Positions 18,137 to 27,210 are shown, counted from the stretch's first letter. The stretch is 64,000 bases of DNA from Bacteroidia bacterium (GCA_022760475.1 JALEFZ010000066.1:1-64000); one strand, 5' to 3'. Numbers and translations: made by a program. Notes: generated by a model not told the origin, from the letters alone.

Positions 18137-18178
18137 TTCAAACACCATTTCAAGGAGTTATAAATTATTTTAAATAAT

Positions 18179-18222
18179 CCCGGTTTTTTGATTAGCCAAT
18201 GCTATCGAATTGCCGGGTTTTT
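18179..18222 (+). terminator. Terminator of ribBA
   Basis: Outer stem CCCGG (18179-18183) with CCGGG (18213-18217), an inner stem GATTAGC / GCTATC around loop CAAT, then T5 (18218-18222). It overlaps the earliest possible start of the next gene. Confidence 0.6.
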
Positions 18223-19810
18223 GCTTAGCATAAATAAAATTATAAACCATATCCTGAGAAATAAACAAGACATCATCCTTTGGGTCTCAGTTCTCTTGCT
18301 CACCTTCGGTGTGATGGCAGGCCTCTCCTACCTTGCCCTGGAAAGAACTGAAAATAGCTTTGTCTTCCCACTTGATGATACCTATATCCACTTAGCCATT
18401 GCAGATCAAATCCTTGAAAGTGGGAATTGGGGCCCTTCGCCTTTTCAATTCCAATATAGCTCCTCCTCTCCTGGCTATAGCCTCTTGCTAAGTTTTGTCA
18501 GCAGCATTTTCCCAAGCAGTCCCCTACTCCCCTTATTGATCAATGCTATTTTTTTAATTCTCTTCTCATGGGTAGTGGTTAAAATTTCAGCTACACCTAA
18601 GGTAGGCCCATTTACCAGATTTCTACTGGTAATGGCAGTGATGATCTTGATTCCCATACACTTGCTGGGGCTACTGGGTATGGAACATTTGGGCCATTTA
18701 TTTTTTAGCACACTCTTCCTAAGAGAAGCAAGTAGGAAAATGGCTCAACCGAAAACCCACCCCAATGGACTTTTGATATTGGCGGGTATATTCATGTGTT
18801 TCTTTAGATATGAAGGCCTATTCATGATTGCTGGATATGGGTTGGTAGGGTTTTCAGAGAAAAAGTTTAAGATGGTCATTTTTTCCAGCCTGTTTTGCAT
18901 ACTCCCTTTGGCAGTCCTGGGAATTTATATGTTGTCTCAGGGGGGAAGTTTTTTGCCGATTTCAATTCTGGGTAAATCGCAGGGTTCAGAATTATTTGCC
19001 GGAAAATTAGTATCCTGGCTTGCTAAAGGAGCCAATAACTTTTACGAAAACCCTTTTATCATCAGTTTGATCTTGGCTCAGCTTTCACTTCTATTATTCA
19101 AATTAAAAAGGGAAGTAAGAATTTGGATTCTAATTTGGCTTATAGCCATGCTACAGCATTTACTTTTTTCTGAAATTGGAGGCTATCGGTATGAGGCATA
19201 CCTCATTGCCACTGGATTATTGAGTTTCCTACAACTCAACATCTCCAAGTTGGATATTCCTCTCTTATCCGTTTTTCAAAAGCAAGTTCTGGTTTTAATT
19301 GCTTCTATTTTACTCTTCCCTCTGCTCCTAAGGTCAGTATATTTCACTGCTAATTATCCACTTTTTTGTCAAAACATTTATCAGCAACCCATACAGGTAG
19401 CTAAATTTCTGGACCGATATTACAAGGGGGAATCTGTGGGAATGAATGACATTGGAGCAAGTAGTTATTTTGCAAAAGTTCAACTTACCGACCTCGTAGG
19501 GATTGGAGATAACGCAGTATTTAAATTTAGAAAATCAGGTAATTATAATGCAGTAGTCATTGAAAGCCTAGCCAGAAAAAGGAAAATGAGGATTGCGGTG
19601 ATCCATGAAATCTGGCTGGAAGATTGGATTCCAGAGTCCTGGACCAAAGTGGGCACCTGGACCCTTTCAGACAACTTGATTTGTGCCGACAAAAGCCTCA
19701 GTTTCTTTGCTTGTGAAGAAAAGGAAATTGAAGCACTGAGAGAAAACCTCGTACAATTTGCTCAGTCCACCCTTCCTAATGATGTAAAAACAGAACTATT
19801 CGTTGAGTAG
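18188..19810 (+). CDS. Polytopic membrane protein, GT-C glycosyltransferase-like
   Basis: Up to 540 residues with about ten membrane segments. Its first extracytoplasmic loop has LDDTYIHLAIADQI, the acidic DD motif position seen in GT-C (PMT/ArnT-like) lipid-linked sugar transferases, and GGYRYEAYL later. The C-terminal ~130 residues are soluble (…DIGASSYF, NAVVIESLARKRKMRIAV), also typical of such proteins. There is no ATG upstream of the first membrane segment; TTG at 18188 lies inside the ribBA terminator, so TTG at 18221 is a better start, but neither is certain. The 3' end overlaps the convergent response-regulator gene by 15 bp. The enzyme activity is inferred, not shown. Confidence 0.65.
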   Translation: MISQCYRIAGFLLSINKIINHILRNKQDIILWVSVLLLTFGVMAGLSYLALERTENSFVFPLDDTYIHLAIADQILESGNWGPSPFQFQYSSSSPGYSLLLSFVSSIFPSSPLLPLLINAIFLILFSWVVVKISATPKVGPFTRFLLVMAVMILIPIHLLGLLGMEHLGHLFFSTLFLREASRKMAQPKTHPNGLLILAGIFMCFFRYEGLFMIAGYGLVGFSEKKFKMVIFSSLFCILPLAVLGIYMLSQGGSFLPISILGKSQGSELFAGKLVSWLAKGANNFYENPFIISLILAQLSLLLFKLKREVRIWILIWLIAMLQHLLFSEIGGYRYEAYLIATGLLSFLQLNISKLDIPLLSVFQKQVLVLIASILLFPLLLRSVYFTANYPLFCQNIYQQPIQVAKFLDRYYKGESVGMNDIGASSYFAKVQLTDLVGIGDNAVFKFRKSGNYNAVVIESLARKRKMRIAVIHEIWLEDWIPESWTKVGTWTLSDNLICADKSLSFFACEEKEIEALRENLVQFAQSTLPNDVKTELFVE

Positions 19811-20539
19811 ATTCTGGTCATTGAGGATTTTCAGAACTTCTTGTCGATAATTCCTCCCAATGGGAATTTCTTTACCTGCTACTTCTACAATTGAGGTGTT
19901 GTAGGCGTCTATTTGATCAAGGTTTATGATAAACGAACGGTGAATCCGGGCAAACTTATCGCTAGGCAACTTTTCTTCCATGTAGCTTATCCGCTGGTAG
20001 GCAGTTACATTTTTTTCGGCTGTAAACACCCGGATGTAGTCTTTAAGGCTTTCGATATACAAGATTTCCGCAAGAGGCACCTTGACCATTTTCTTGTCAG
20101 ATTTCAAGTAAATATAAGCATCCTGATAGTTTAACGGCTCTTGTTTAGGGCCCGAGGGCTCAGGCTCTGTATCATCTGATTTACCTTGATTCTGGATAAC
20201 CTTGTTAACTGCCTTTAAAAAACGGTCAAATGAGATAGGCTTGAGCAAATAATCTACAACATTGAGTTCGTAGCCTTGCAACGCATAATCCCTGTAAGCT
20301 GTGGTAAAGATTACCTGAGGTGGGTCTGATATATTTTTGAGAAGGTCAATACCTGTCAACTTAGGCATTTGAATATCCAGGAAAAGCAAGTCCACTTCTT
20401 CTTTTTGGAGGAAATTGAAGGCTTCTACGGCATTGTCCAGCCTTGCCACCAACTCCAAATCATCGAGCCTTTCGATGTATGCCTCTAGTACGTCCAGGGC
20501 CAATGGCTCGTCATCTACAATTAAACACCTGATTCCCAT
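19796..20539 (-). CDS. LytTR-family response regulator
   Basis: 247 residues. The receiver domain (1-~120) has acidic DDEP near the start, the phosphoacceptor in LLFLDIQMPKLTG, the TTAYRDYAL threonine and the lysine of DYLLKPIS. A linker with Glu/Pro follows, then a LytTR DNA-binding domain (~145-240) with YLKSDKKMVKV, YIRVFT and FARIHRSFIINLDQI. It is encoded 12 bp after the LytS-type kinase gene and is surely its partner. Targets are unknown. Confidence 0.94.
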   Translation of the reverse strand: MGIRCLIVDDEPLALDVLEAYIERLDDLELVARLDNAVEAFNFLQKEEVDLLFLDIQMPKLTGIDLLKNISDPPQVIFTTAYRDYALQGYELNVVDYLLKPISFDRFLKAVNKVIQNQGKSDDTEPEPSGPKQEPLNYQDAYIYLKSDKKMVKVPLAEILYIESLKDYIRVFTAEKNVTAYQRISYMEEKLPSDKFARIHRSFIINLDQIDAYNTSIVEVAGKEIPIGRNYRQEVLKILNDQNLLNE

Positions 20540-20551
20540 GTACCAATCTTT

Positions 20552-21664
20552 TTACTGAATGCCTGCCTTTTCCTCCATGATACCCAAAAGCGGCAGGCGC
20601 AAATTTACTTCAAATGATCGACTTTTTTCCTCGGTATCCAAGGTATATTGCCCTTGATACAAGAGTTGAAGTCTTCTTCGAACGTTTTTCAGGCCAATTC
20701 CTCCACTGACCCTTTTAGCATCATCCTTCTTTTCTTCGGGGATTTTGCTGTTCTCCACTTTAAAGTACAAAACTCCTTCGATTACTTTGACATCTATGTG
20801 AATCCATTTCTCTTCTATGGACTCACTTACCCCATGCTTGAAACTATTTTCTACAAATGGCTGGAGCAAGAGAGGGGCAATTTTTACCTGACTGATATCT
20901 CCTTCCACCTCAAACCTGATATCCAACTCTTTCCCATACCTGATCCTCTCAAGGGAAATATAATTATGAAGGCTTTCAATCTCCTGCTCAAGCACCACAT
21001 AGGGAGCGGATGCGTCATAAAGCATGTAATCCATCATTCCTGAAAGTCTCAGTACTACCTCAGGGGCATCATCAGACTTTTTAAGGGTGAGGGCATACAA
21101 GTTGTTTAGGGTATTAAAAAGGAAATGTGGATGTATCTGTCCTTTGAGAAATTTGAGTTCTGCTTCAAGTTTTTCCTGAATCATCGAACGGGCATTCTGC
21201 TGTTCTTCGTACCAATATTTGAAAATTTTAATGATTGATGCCAGCAACAATACTCCTAGAATATCAAGTCCATATTCTATCACACGTGAAAATTTCCAGA
21301 AACTCTCCAAAGGTAAATCAGGAAACTTAATAGGATAAAACACAAACATTACCAAAACCCTATTCAATATTCCTGAGGCCATTAGGATAAAAAATACCCC
21401 AATGGCAAAGAGCCAGTACACCCCTTTGAGGAAATACCTTGGTATAAGGAAATAAAGGGTAAAGTAAACCGACAGCAGCTTTGGGGTGATGAGTAACAGC
21501 TCAACAAGTAACGCTTCGAAGGGGGTAAATAAGACCCCGTTATCGGTATAAGTAAAGAAAGCCTGAAAACCCACATAGGCCACCCAGAAGGCCAGGTGAG
21601 CAAAAATACGGTTTTGAAAAAAGGCCGTCTCAAAAAAAGGATGTTGAAACCTGTTATTCTCCAT
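20552..21664 (-). CDS. LytS-type sensor histidine kinase
   Basis: From the ATG at 21664 (MENNRFQHPFF) the product has 370 residues; an ATG at 21676 is an equal alternative, and the TTG farther up (21724) is unlikely. Four membrane segments (~20-165) have no obvious extracytoplasmic sensor domain. A coiled linker leads to the His_kinase domain with LKGQIHPHFLFNTLNNLYAL (phosphoacceptor His) and a HATPase with PFVENSFKHGVSE and GGIGLKNVRRRL. It phosphorylates the LytTR regulator encoded 12 bp downstream. Confidence 0.92.
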   Translation of the reverse strand: MENNRFQHPFFETAFFQNRIFAHLAFWVAYVGFQAFFTYTDNGVLFTPFEALLVELLLITPKLLSVYFTLYFLIPRYFLKGVYWLFAIGVFFILMASGILNRVLVMFVFYPIKFPDLPLESFWKFSRVIEYGLDILGVLLLASIIKIFKYWYEEQQNARSMIQEKLEAELKFLKGQIHPHFLFNTLNNLYALTLKKSDDAPEVVLRLSGMMDYMLYDASAPYVVLEQEIESLHNYISLERIRYGKELDIRFEVEGDISQVKIAPLLLQPFVENSFKHGVSESIEEKWIHIDVKVIEGVLYFKVENSKIPEEKKDDAKRVSGGIGLKNVRRRLQLLYQGQYTLDTEEKSRSFEVNLRLPLLGIMEEKAGIQ

Positions 21665-21913
21665 TTCCCTTAACATACAGCCTTTTTTGAAAAAATTGTC
21701 AATTTGAAAAAGATTTTTGCCCAAATCCCCCTAAGTCCCTATGAATTACCTGAATTCAGGGACATAAATTGGAGGAAAGTATCAGCATTCACCAATACAA
21801 TTAGAACGACATTCACAGATGTTAAACCGTTGTTTATGAATTCTAAAATGATCAAAAGTAGCAGGATTCCCCCTTATTTCATTCAGATCTACGGCTGAGA
21901 ACCATTTTGGACA

Positions 21914-21921
21914 TAGATTTG
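21914..21921 (+). promoter_or_regulatory. Putative -7 box of an untranslated transcript
   Basis: TAGATTTG, an exact TAnnTTTG match, about 160 nt upstream of an orphan terminator. No TTG at the expected -33 position. Confidence 0.35.
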
Positions 21922-21926
21922 AGAAA

Positions 21927-22082
21927 TCAGGTAGTTTGTATGGGAAAACCCTGCACTTGGCGAAAAAAAATGCAGGCCTTGCAATTTTATTGTTTATTGA
22001 TGTGTATTTCAATCAAACCTACAAAAATTTAAGCGTTAGAGTTGTGTGTACCTCTTTGCTGTGCGTGGCAGAGAGGTTTTTT
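21927..22082 (+). ncRNA. Candidate small RNA ahead of hemB
   Basis: Between a -7 box (21914-21921) and a terminator (22050-22082) lies a ~156-nt segment with no good ORF. It contains the hairpin CCTGCA...TGCAGG (near 21950-21976) and complementary arms GTAGTTTG / CAAACCTAC that could close a longer stem. Size and layout suit a small regulatory RNA, or a hemB leader with an attenuator. I recognise no known RNA family. Confidence 0.3.
22050..22082 (+). terminator. Orphan intrinsic terminator 110 bp before hemB
   Basis: 10-bp stem ACCTCTTTGC (22050-22059) with GCAGAGAGGT (22068-22077), one G-U pair, then T6CT6. There is no plus-strand protein gene upstream of it. Confidence 0.8.
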
Positions 22083-22191
22083 CTTTTTTATCACGGGAAG
22101 AAATACGAATTTGATATATTATCCCTCCCCGAAGTTGGAATTTTAGCCCTTGCCCTCTTTATTTGGTTTTTCATAAAAATGCCAAATAATT

Positions 22192-23175
22192 ATGATTGAA
22201 GGAATGTTGTCTCGTCCCAGGAGAAACAGAAAATCAGCAGCTATGCGTGGCCTTGTTCAGGAAAACCATCTGGGCAGCCAGGATCTAATGTATCCCCTTT
22301 TTGTGATGGATGGATCAGGAAAAAAGGAAGAGATTCCATCTATGCCTGGTATCCATCGCTTTAGCATCGATCTTATGCTAAAAGAGATGGAAAGCTGTAT
22401 GAACTTGGGACTGAAGGCTTTCATTCTTTTTCCTGCAGTCGAGGATTCACTCAAGGATAAGGTGGCTAGTTACAGCTACGACAAGGGCAATTTTTACTTA
22501 AAAGCTTTGCGGAAGGCAAAGGAAAACTTTCCTGAGGTAGTCATCGCGACGGATGTTGCCATGGACCCTTATAGCAGTGATGGCCATGATGGGGTAGTTG
22601 AAAATGGAGAAATATTGAATGACAAAAGCCTGCCAATCCTCGCAAGGATGACTCTGGCGCAGGCAGAGACTGGTGTGGACATCATCGGGCCATCAGACAT
22701 GATGGATGGCAGGGTTTCCTACATTCGAGAAGAGCTTGATGATCAGGGCTTCGAATCGGTTTCCATCATGTCTTACACAGCCAAATATGCTTCTGCATTC
22801 TACGGACCATTCAGGGATGCCCTGGAGTCCGCGCCGAAATTTGGAGATAAAAAGACCTATCAGATGAATCCCGCAAATAAACGAGAGGCTATTTTAGAAG
22901 CAGAAATGGATGAAAGTGAAGGCGCAGATATCCTGATGGTAAAACCTGCCATGGCCTATATGGATGTGATTCACTCCCTTCGAGAAGAAAGCAACCTGCC
23001 GATTGCGGCCTACAATGTAAGTGGTGAGTATGCCATGGTCAAAGCGGCTGCCGAAAAAGGCTGGATTGAGGAAAAGAAGGTTGTTCCTGAAATCCTCCTT
23101 GGATTCAAACGTGCAGGGGCAGACATCATTCTAACCTATTTTGCCAAGCAAATGGCTGAATATTGGCAAAAATAA
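22192..23175 (+). CDS. hemB: Delta-aminolevulinic acid dehydratase (porphobilinogen synthase)
   Basis: 327 residues, usual length. The two Schiff-base lysines are seen in YTAKYASAFYGPF and ILMVKPAMAYMD. The metal loop reads TDVAMDPYSSDGHDG, with Asp instead of the Cys triad of zinc enzymes, so it is the magnesium-type (non-zinc) class. It joins two 5-aminolevulinate molecules to porphobilinogen in heme synthesis. Start ATG at 22192. No other heme gene is adjacent; a terminator-like hairpin lies 110 bp upstream and could regulate it. Confidence 0.96.
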   Translation: MIEGMLSRPRRNRKSAAMRGLVQENHLGSQDLMYPLFVMDGSGKKEEIPSMPGIHRFSIDLMLKEMESCMNLGLKAFILFPAVEDSLKDKVASYSYDKGNFYLKALRKAKENFPEVVIATDVAMDPYSSDGHDGVVENGEILNDKSLPILARMTLAQAETGVDIIGPSDMMDGRVSYIREELDDQGFESVSIMSYTAKYASAFYGPFRDALESAPKFGDKKTYQMNPANKREAILEAEMDESEGADILMVKPAMAYMDVIHSLREESNLPIAAYNVSGEYAMVKAAAEKGWIEEKKVVPEILLGFKRAGADIILTYFAKQMAEYWQK

Positions 23176-23233
23176 TTCATTTTGATAGGGTTTTTTGCCC
23201 CAGACTAGACTTATAATTGATAAAAAATCAATA

Positions 23234-24031
23234 ATGAATAATATAGGGACCATATTTAGAAAAGAGGTAGGGACATTTTTCAATTCCCTGATTGCTTACG
23301 TCGTAATTTCTGTCTTCCTGATTGGTACGGGGCTATTTTTCTGGGTGTTTGAATACAACATCCTTGAAAGTGGCATCACACAAATGGACGCCCTTTTTGA
23401 CTTTGGCCCTTATATGTTTCTTTTCCTGGTCCCCGCCATTACGATGAGGGCATTTTCTGAGGAGATGAAGACAGGCACGATTGAATTCCTCTTTACCAAG
23501 CCCTTGACTGACTGGCAAATCATATTGGGTAAATACCTAGCTGGGATTTTTCTTGTTTTCTTTTCGCTCTTGCCTTCTGTCATATATTACTTGAGTACTT
23601 ATTGGCTTGGCATCCTTGAAAGTTCTCCTCAATTGGGTATCAATGCCTTTGGAGAAATCCTTGCAGCTCCCTTCCTAGGTGAGTCCAACCTTGATACAGG
23701 AGCCACCTGGGGTGCATACCTGGGGTTGTTTGCCATAGGCTGTATTTTCACAAGCCTTGGCCTACTTACATCTGCCATTACAGACAACCAAATAGTAGCC
23801 TTTATCTTGGCAGTCTTTCTATGCTTTTTCTTCTATACGGGTTTCGACTTTCTCGCTGGTATTCAAGCCCTTGATGGCATCAACGCACTTTTCCTGAACA
23901 TGAGCATCCTTCAACATTATGAAAGCATCAGCAGAGGCGTCATAGATTCACGAGATATCTTATTCTTTCTCAGCTTTATAAGCTGCATTTTGATTCTCAC
24001 CAAAATCATTTTAGCCCAACGCATGGTTTAA
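23234..24031 (+). CDS. gldF: ABC-2 type permease, GldF-like gliding-motility transporter subunit
   Basis: From the ATG at 23234 the product has 265 residues and six membrane segments. It begins IFRKEVGTFFNSLIAYVV, has ITMRAFSEEMKTGTIEFLFTKP (the coupling region shared by GldF/NosY-type permeases), and ends with a short ILAQRMV. In Flavobacterium johnsoniae GldF works with GldA (ATPase) and GldG and is needed for gliding. gldG normally follows gldF directly; here the next gene is a protease, so either gldG is elsewhere or this is a paralogous transporter. It starts 58 bp after hemB and may share its transcript. Confidence 0.8.
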   Translation: MNNIGTIFRKEVGTFFNSLIAYVVISVFLIGTGLFFWVFEYNILESGITQMDALFDFGPYMFLFLVPAITMRAFSEEMKTGTIEFLFTKPLTDWQIILGKYLAGIFLVFFSLLPSVIYYLSTYWLGILESSPQLGINAFGEILAAPFLGESNLDTGATWGAYLGLFAIGCIFTSLGLLTSAITDNQIVAFILAVFLCFFFYTGFDFLAGIQALDGINALFLNMSILQHYESISRGVIDSRDILFFLSFISCILILTKIILAQRMV

Positions 24032-24162
24032 GTCATTTTTCAATTATTCCTGACCATAAACAATTTGAGAGGCTGAAAAAATGAAAAAAATTTAGGCATT
24101 AAGGCCTAATTTTCTTAACATGGAAAATGTAAGAAACCATTATACTAACTAACCTACTCGAA

Positions 24163-25764
24163 ATGTTAAGAGCTACCCAATTCACATTACTTGGGTTTAT
24201 CTTGTTTTTGACAGCTTGTCAAACTCAGGATGCCCAAATTATTCCTTCCAAAGTTTCCAAAACCGACCTAAGTCTAAAAAATGAGATTGTTCCACTAGAT
24301 GGCAGGGAACCTTTATCCCTTATGCAACTGGAACGGGTCTTCGTTGAGTCATGGGATCAGGATGGAGAATTATCCTGGGATAAATTCGATGCCTACACTG
24401 CATGGAGTGCGGTTGTGCGAAGCGACTCTATGATTTCTGTTGGCTACCAGCCTGCCGGATATGCCAACATCAATGAGACCATTCACCTCGTAAACGTTGA
24501 CGATCCAAAATGGAAACAGGTCAAACAGGACTTGATCCAATTTGTAGTAGATGAAACCAATCGCCTAAACCCAGCTGAAACTGTGGAAGCCAAAGACATC
24601 CTTGGTTTCAGGGATTCTAAATTGCCTTTCTTCTTCATCAGGGTTTACAACTACGAAATCCTGGCCAAGTTGCAGGAAATGGAGGTTGTAAGATACGCAG
24701 AGCCTAGTGGATATAGTCCTGTAGCGTATCAAGCGAACCGTTCATCATCTGGATGTGGGGCCAGCGTGCCTACTTCTCAGCCTCCTTCCAGTTATTTTTC
24801 AACGACTACGCCATCCACTACGAAAATCTCCTGGAACCACCTGGATAACCAGTACCATCACATCCAGGGAGCCTGGAATGCTGGTGCCGATGGAGACAAT
24901 ATCACTGTTGGCGTGATTGATACTGGACTAGATCCAGATCAAGCCAAGTTAAATGGCAGCTTCTCAAGCGGACAGTCTACGGGAAGATACAGAGAGAAAT
25001 TTGGAACCTACCAGACTGGCTGGTGGTGGTGGAAAAAGTACGATGGGGTGAATGATAAGTGTGGACACGGCACTCAAATGGCAGGCGTTATCGCAGCTCC
25101 TAGAGCCGGCGGAGGCGCCCCAATGGGTACTGCCTGGAGATCCAACCTCATCTCAGTAAGGGCAACTTCAGATGTTGTGATCAATGGATCAAACGAAAAA
25201 GACGGTGTGGCAGAAGCCTTACGCCTGCTTGGAAACCGCTCGGATGTTAGAATTATATCTATGTCCATTGGAGATATTTTCTCAAGTGGAACTGTTTCTG
25301 ATGGTATCAGATATGCTTACAACCGTGGAAAATTGATTTTTGCGGCTGGTGGGACTTCGACTTCCTTTACCAACTGGGTGGGTGTCACCTTCCCTGCGAC
25401 CATGAATGAAACAGTGGCCGTAACTGGTGTAGATACTGGAACTCCATTGAGGAGATGTGATGTTTGCCACTCCGGAAACAAAATTGACTTTGTAGTTATC
25501 ATGGAAGACCGCAGCAATAGCAATAAGCATCCTTTAACTTTGGCTCCCTCAGGGAATGTACCTGACCTTGTTGGAGGGTCATCAGTTGCCACTGCAACCA
25601 TGGCAGGAATGGCAGCGCTGCTTTGGGGAGAGTATCCAAGCTGGTCAAGAACCCAGATCATGAATCGCCTGAAAGACGCCTCAGAATATTATCCTTCAAG
25701 AAGCAGCCAATTTGGTTGGGGAAGGGTTGATATCCTGGCAGCAGTTACAGGAACAAATCTTTAA
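24163..25764 (+). CDS. Subtilisin-like (S8) serine peptidase lipoprotein
   Basis: 533 residues with a lipoprotein signal (MLRATQFTLLGFILFLTAC). A ~180-residue propeptide-like region precedes the catalytic domain. Triad residues are visible: Asp in VGVIDTGLDPD, His in CGHGTQMAGVIAAP, Ser in GGSSVATATMAG. The oxyanion-hole Asn of the AAGN motif is missing: the sequence reads FAAGGTSTSF. A Cys pair RRCDVCHSG (about 425-431) is unusual. It is probably anchored in the outer membrane and acts outside or in the periplasm. Substrate unknown. A bidirectional terminator separates it from the convergent ferredoxin gene. Confidence 0.88.
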   Translation: MLRATQFTLLGFILFLTACQTQDAQIIPSKVSKTDLSLKNEIVPLDGREPLSLMQLERVFVESWDQDGELSWDKFDAYTAWSAVVRSDSMISVGYQPAGYANINETIHLVNVDDPKWKQVKQDLIQFVVDETNRLNPAETVEAKDILGFRDSKLPFFFIRVYNYEILAKLQEMEVVRYAEPSGYSPVAYQANRSSSGCGASVPTSQPPSSYFSTTTPSTTKISWNHLDNQYHHIQGAWNAGADGDNITVGVIDTGLDPDQAKLNGSFSSGQSTGRYREKFGTYQTGWWWWKKYDGVNDKCGHGTQMAGVIAAPRAGGGAPMGTAWRSNLISVRATSDVVINGSNEKDGVAEALRLLGNRSDVRIISMSIGDIFSSGTVSDGIRYAYNRGKLIFAAGGTSTSFTNWVGVTFPATMNETVAVTGVDTGTPLRRCDVCHSGNKIDFVVIMEDRSNSNKHPLTLAPSGNVPDLVGGSSVATATMAGMAALLWGEYPSWSRTQIMNRLKDASEYYPSRSSQFGWGRVDILAAVTGTNL

Positions 25765-25784
25765 TAAGTGTTAATTTCATAGAA

Positions 25785-25817
25785 AAGCCGAAGGCATGTG
25801 CCTTCGGCTATTTTTTT
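25785..25817. terminator. Bidirectional terminator between the S8 peptidase and ferredoxin genes
   Basis: 10-bp stem AGCCGAAGGC (25786-25795) with GCCTTCGGCT (25800-25809), loop ATGT, T7 at 25811-25817 and A4 on the other side. Confidence 0.92.
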
Positions 25818-25829
25818 GGAAAAGCTCAA

Positions 25830-26150
25830 TTAGAAAGAGTCATTCAAAATCTTGATTTCGGCTCCATCCAGGCTTTCATCCACCTTGCACTGACAAGAAA
25901 GTCTGCTGTGATCTACCAGGTTTGGTAGGGAGTCCAACATGAATTCTTCATTCTCCGCTTTTGCTGGAAGCTTATCAAAGCCCTTTACAAACTCAACATG
26001 GCAAGTTCCACAACTGGCCATTCCACCACAGATAGCTGGTACATCAAATTCATTTTCTACCAATACTTCCATCAAACTTGTGGATGGGCTTACTTCCAAT
26101 TCAAGCTCTTTTGAGCTTCCATCTGTATCGTTTACAGTTATTTTAAGCAT
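25830..26150 (-). CDS. [2Fe-2S] ferredoxin
   Basis: 106 residues, plant/adrenodoxin-type fold. Cluster ligands follow C-x5-C-x2-C in CGGMASCGTC and a distal Cys in RLSCQC. The pattern is closest to adrenodoxin/Fdx-like ferredoxins that serve iron-sulphur assembly or hydroxylases. It lies 32 bp after the FNR-type reductase gene on the same strand, so that enzyme is the likely electron donor. Confidence 0.93.
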   Translation of the reverse strand: MLKITVNDTDGSSKELELEVSPSTSLMEVLVENEFDVPAICGGMASCGTCHVEFVKGFDKLPAKAENEEFMLDSLPNLVDHSRLSCQCKVDESLDGAEIKILNDSF

Positions 26151-26182
26151 TTATGTTGATTTTTTTAGTTGAACAATTGAAT

Positions 26183-27190
26183 TTATCCCAAGCCTTCAAC
26201 TCCTGTAACAGTTGTGTATTTCAGGGTAGTTTTCTTGTCTGGATAAATGATTTTTGCTGCTGAATGAGCCATCAAGGCAGCTTCATGAAACCCACAAAGG
26301 ATTAACTTCAATTTACCGGGATAGGTATTGATGTCACCGATGGCATATATACCCTCAACATTGGTGCTGTAATCCCTGGTATCCACTGCCACTGCCCTTT
26401 TGTCTATGTCAAGTCCCCACTCTGCAATAGGGCCAAGTTTAGGACTCAAACCAAAAAGAGGAATGAAATAGTCTGTTTCTCTCAGAACTTCTTCACCAGC
26501 TTTATTTTTTATCTTGATAGCACTCAAGTGATCATCTCCCTCCAGAGACGATACCTGGGATTCGAGGAATAAATCCATTTTACCCGCTTCAGCCAAGTTG
26601 ATAACCTTTTGAGCTGTGTCTGGGGCACCGCGGAATTCTGTTCTTCTATGGATCAAGGCCAATTCGGAAGCAACATCGGCAAGGTATACAGCCCAATCCA
26701 ATGCAGAGTCTCCCCCACCAGCAATAACTACCTTTTTACCGCGATATTTTTCGGGATCCTTAACCATGTAATCCACTCCTTTCTTTTCAAACTCCAACAG
26801 CCTATCAAGCCCTGGTTTCCTGGGTTCGAATGATCCCAGGCCTCCTGCGATTACAACGACTTTGGCAGAGATTTCAGTTCCGTCCTCTGTTGTAAGCCTG
26901 AATGACCCATCCTCCAATTTCTCGACCTCTGTCAACTTTTCTCCAAGGGTATAGCTTGGGTTAAATGGGGCGATTTGCTCTTCGAGATTTTTAATCAAAT
27001 CACCCGCCAGAACTGAGGGGTAACCTGGAATATCGTAGATTGGTTTTTTGGGATAGATTTCGGTCAGTTGTCCGCCTACCTGTGGCAATACATCAACCAA
27101 GTGGCATTTCATCTTCAACAAACCCGCCTCAAATACAGCAAATAAACCTACAGGCCCCGCACCCACAATGCATATATCAGTTTGAATCAT
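26183..27190 (-). CDS. Ferredoxin--NADP+ reductase, thioredoxin-reductase-like type
   Basis: 335 residues. The FAD site GAGPVGLFAVFEA (10-22) and VGGQLTEIYPKKPIYDIPGYP come first, then the NADPH Rossmann site VVIAGGGDSALDWA (~155-168) with HRRTEFRG after it, and the FAD end AIGDINTYPGKLKLI. The redox CxxC of thioredoxin reductase is absent, which fits the TrxB-like ferredoxin-NADP reductases. It would pass electrons between NADPH and the ferredoxin encoded next. A -7 box sits just upstream. Confidence 0.92.
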   Translation of the reverse strand: MIQTDICIVGAGPVGLFAVFEAGLLKMKCHLVDVLPQVGGQLTEIYPKKPIYDIPGYPSVLAGDLIKNLEEQIAPFNPSYTLGEKLTEVEKLEDGSFRLTTEDGTEISAKVVVIAGGLGSFEPRKPGLDRLLEFEKKGVDYMVKDPEKYRGKKVVIAGGGDSALDWAVYLADVASELALIHRRTEFRGAPDTAQKVINLAEAGKMDLFLESQVSSLEGDDHLSAIKIKNKAGEEVLRETDYFIPLFGLSPKLGPIAEWGLDIDKRAVAVDTRDYSTNVEGIYAIGDINTYPGKLKLILCGFHEAALMAHSAAKIIYPDKKTTLKYTTVTGVEGLG

Positions 27191-27202
27191 GATCTATTTT
27201 TT

Positions 27203-27210
27203 CAAATTTA
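27203..27210 (-). promoter_or_regulatory. Putative -7 box of the ferredoxin reductase-ferredoxin operon
   Basis: TAAATTTG on the minus strand, 12 bp before the ATG at 27190, so the leader would be only a few nucleotides long. No clear -33 TTG. Confidence 0.45.

Larger units (their letters stand above)
21677..22191. other. 515-bp gap between the kinase gene and hemB
   Basis: No convincing protein gene. It holds an isolated TAGATTTG box, a CCTGCA/TGCAGG hairpin and a strong plus-strand terminator, described separately. The kinase promoter on the minus strand should lie near 21700-21800 but is not recognisable. Confidence 0.5.

Noticed and set aside
21936-22199. 87-codon plus-strand ORF overlapping the hemB start
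   Set aside because: It starts at TTG, runs through a strong terminator hairpin and overlaps hemB out of frame. No signal of a real protein.
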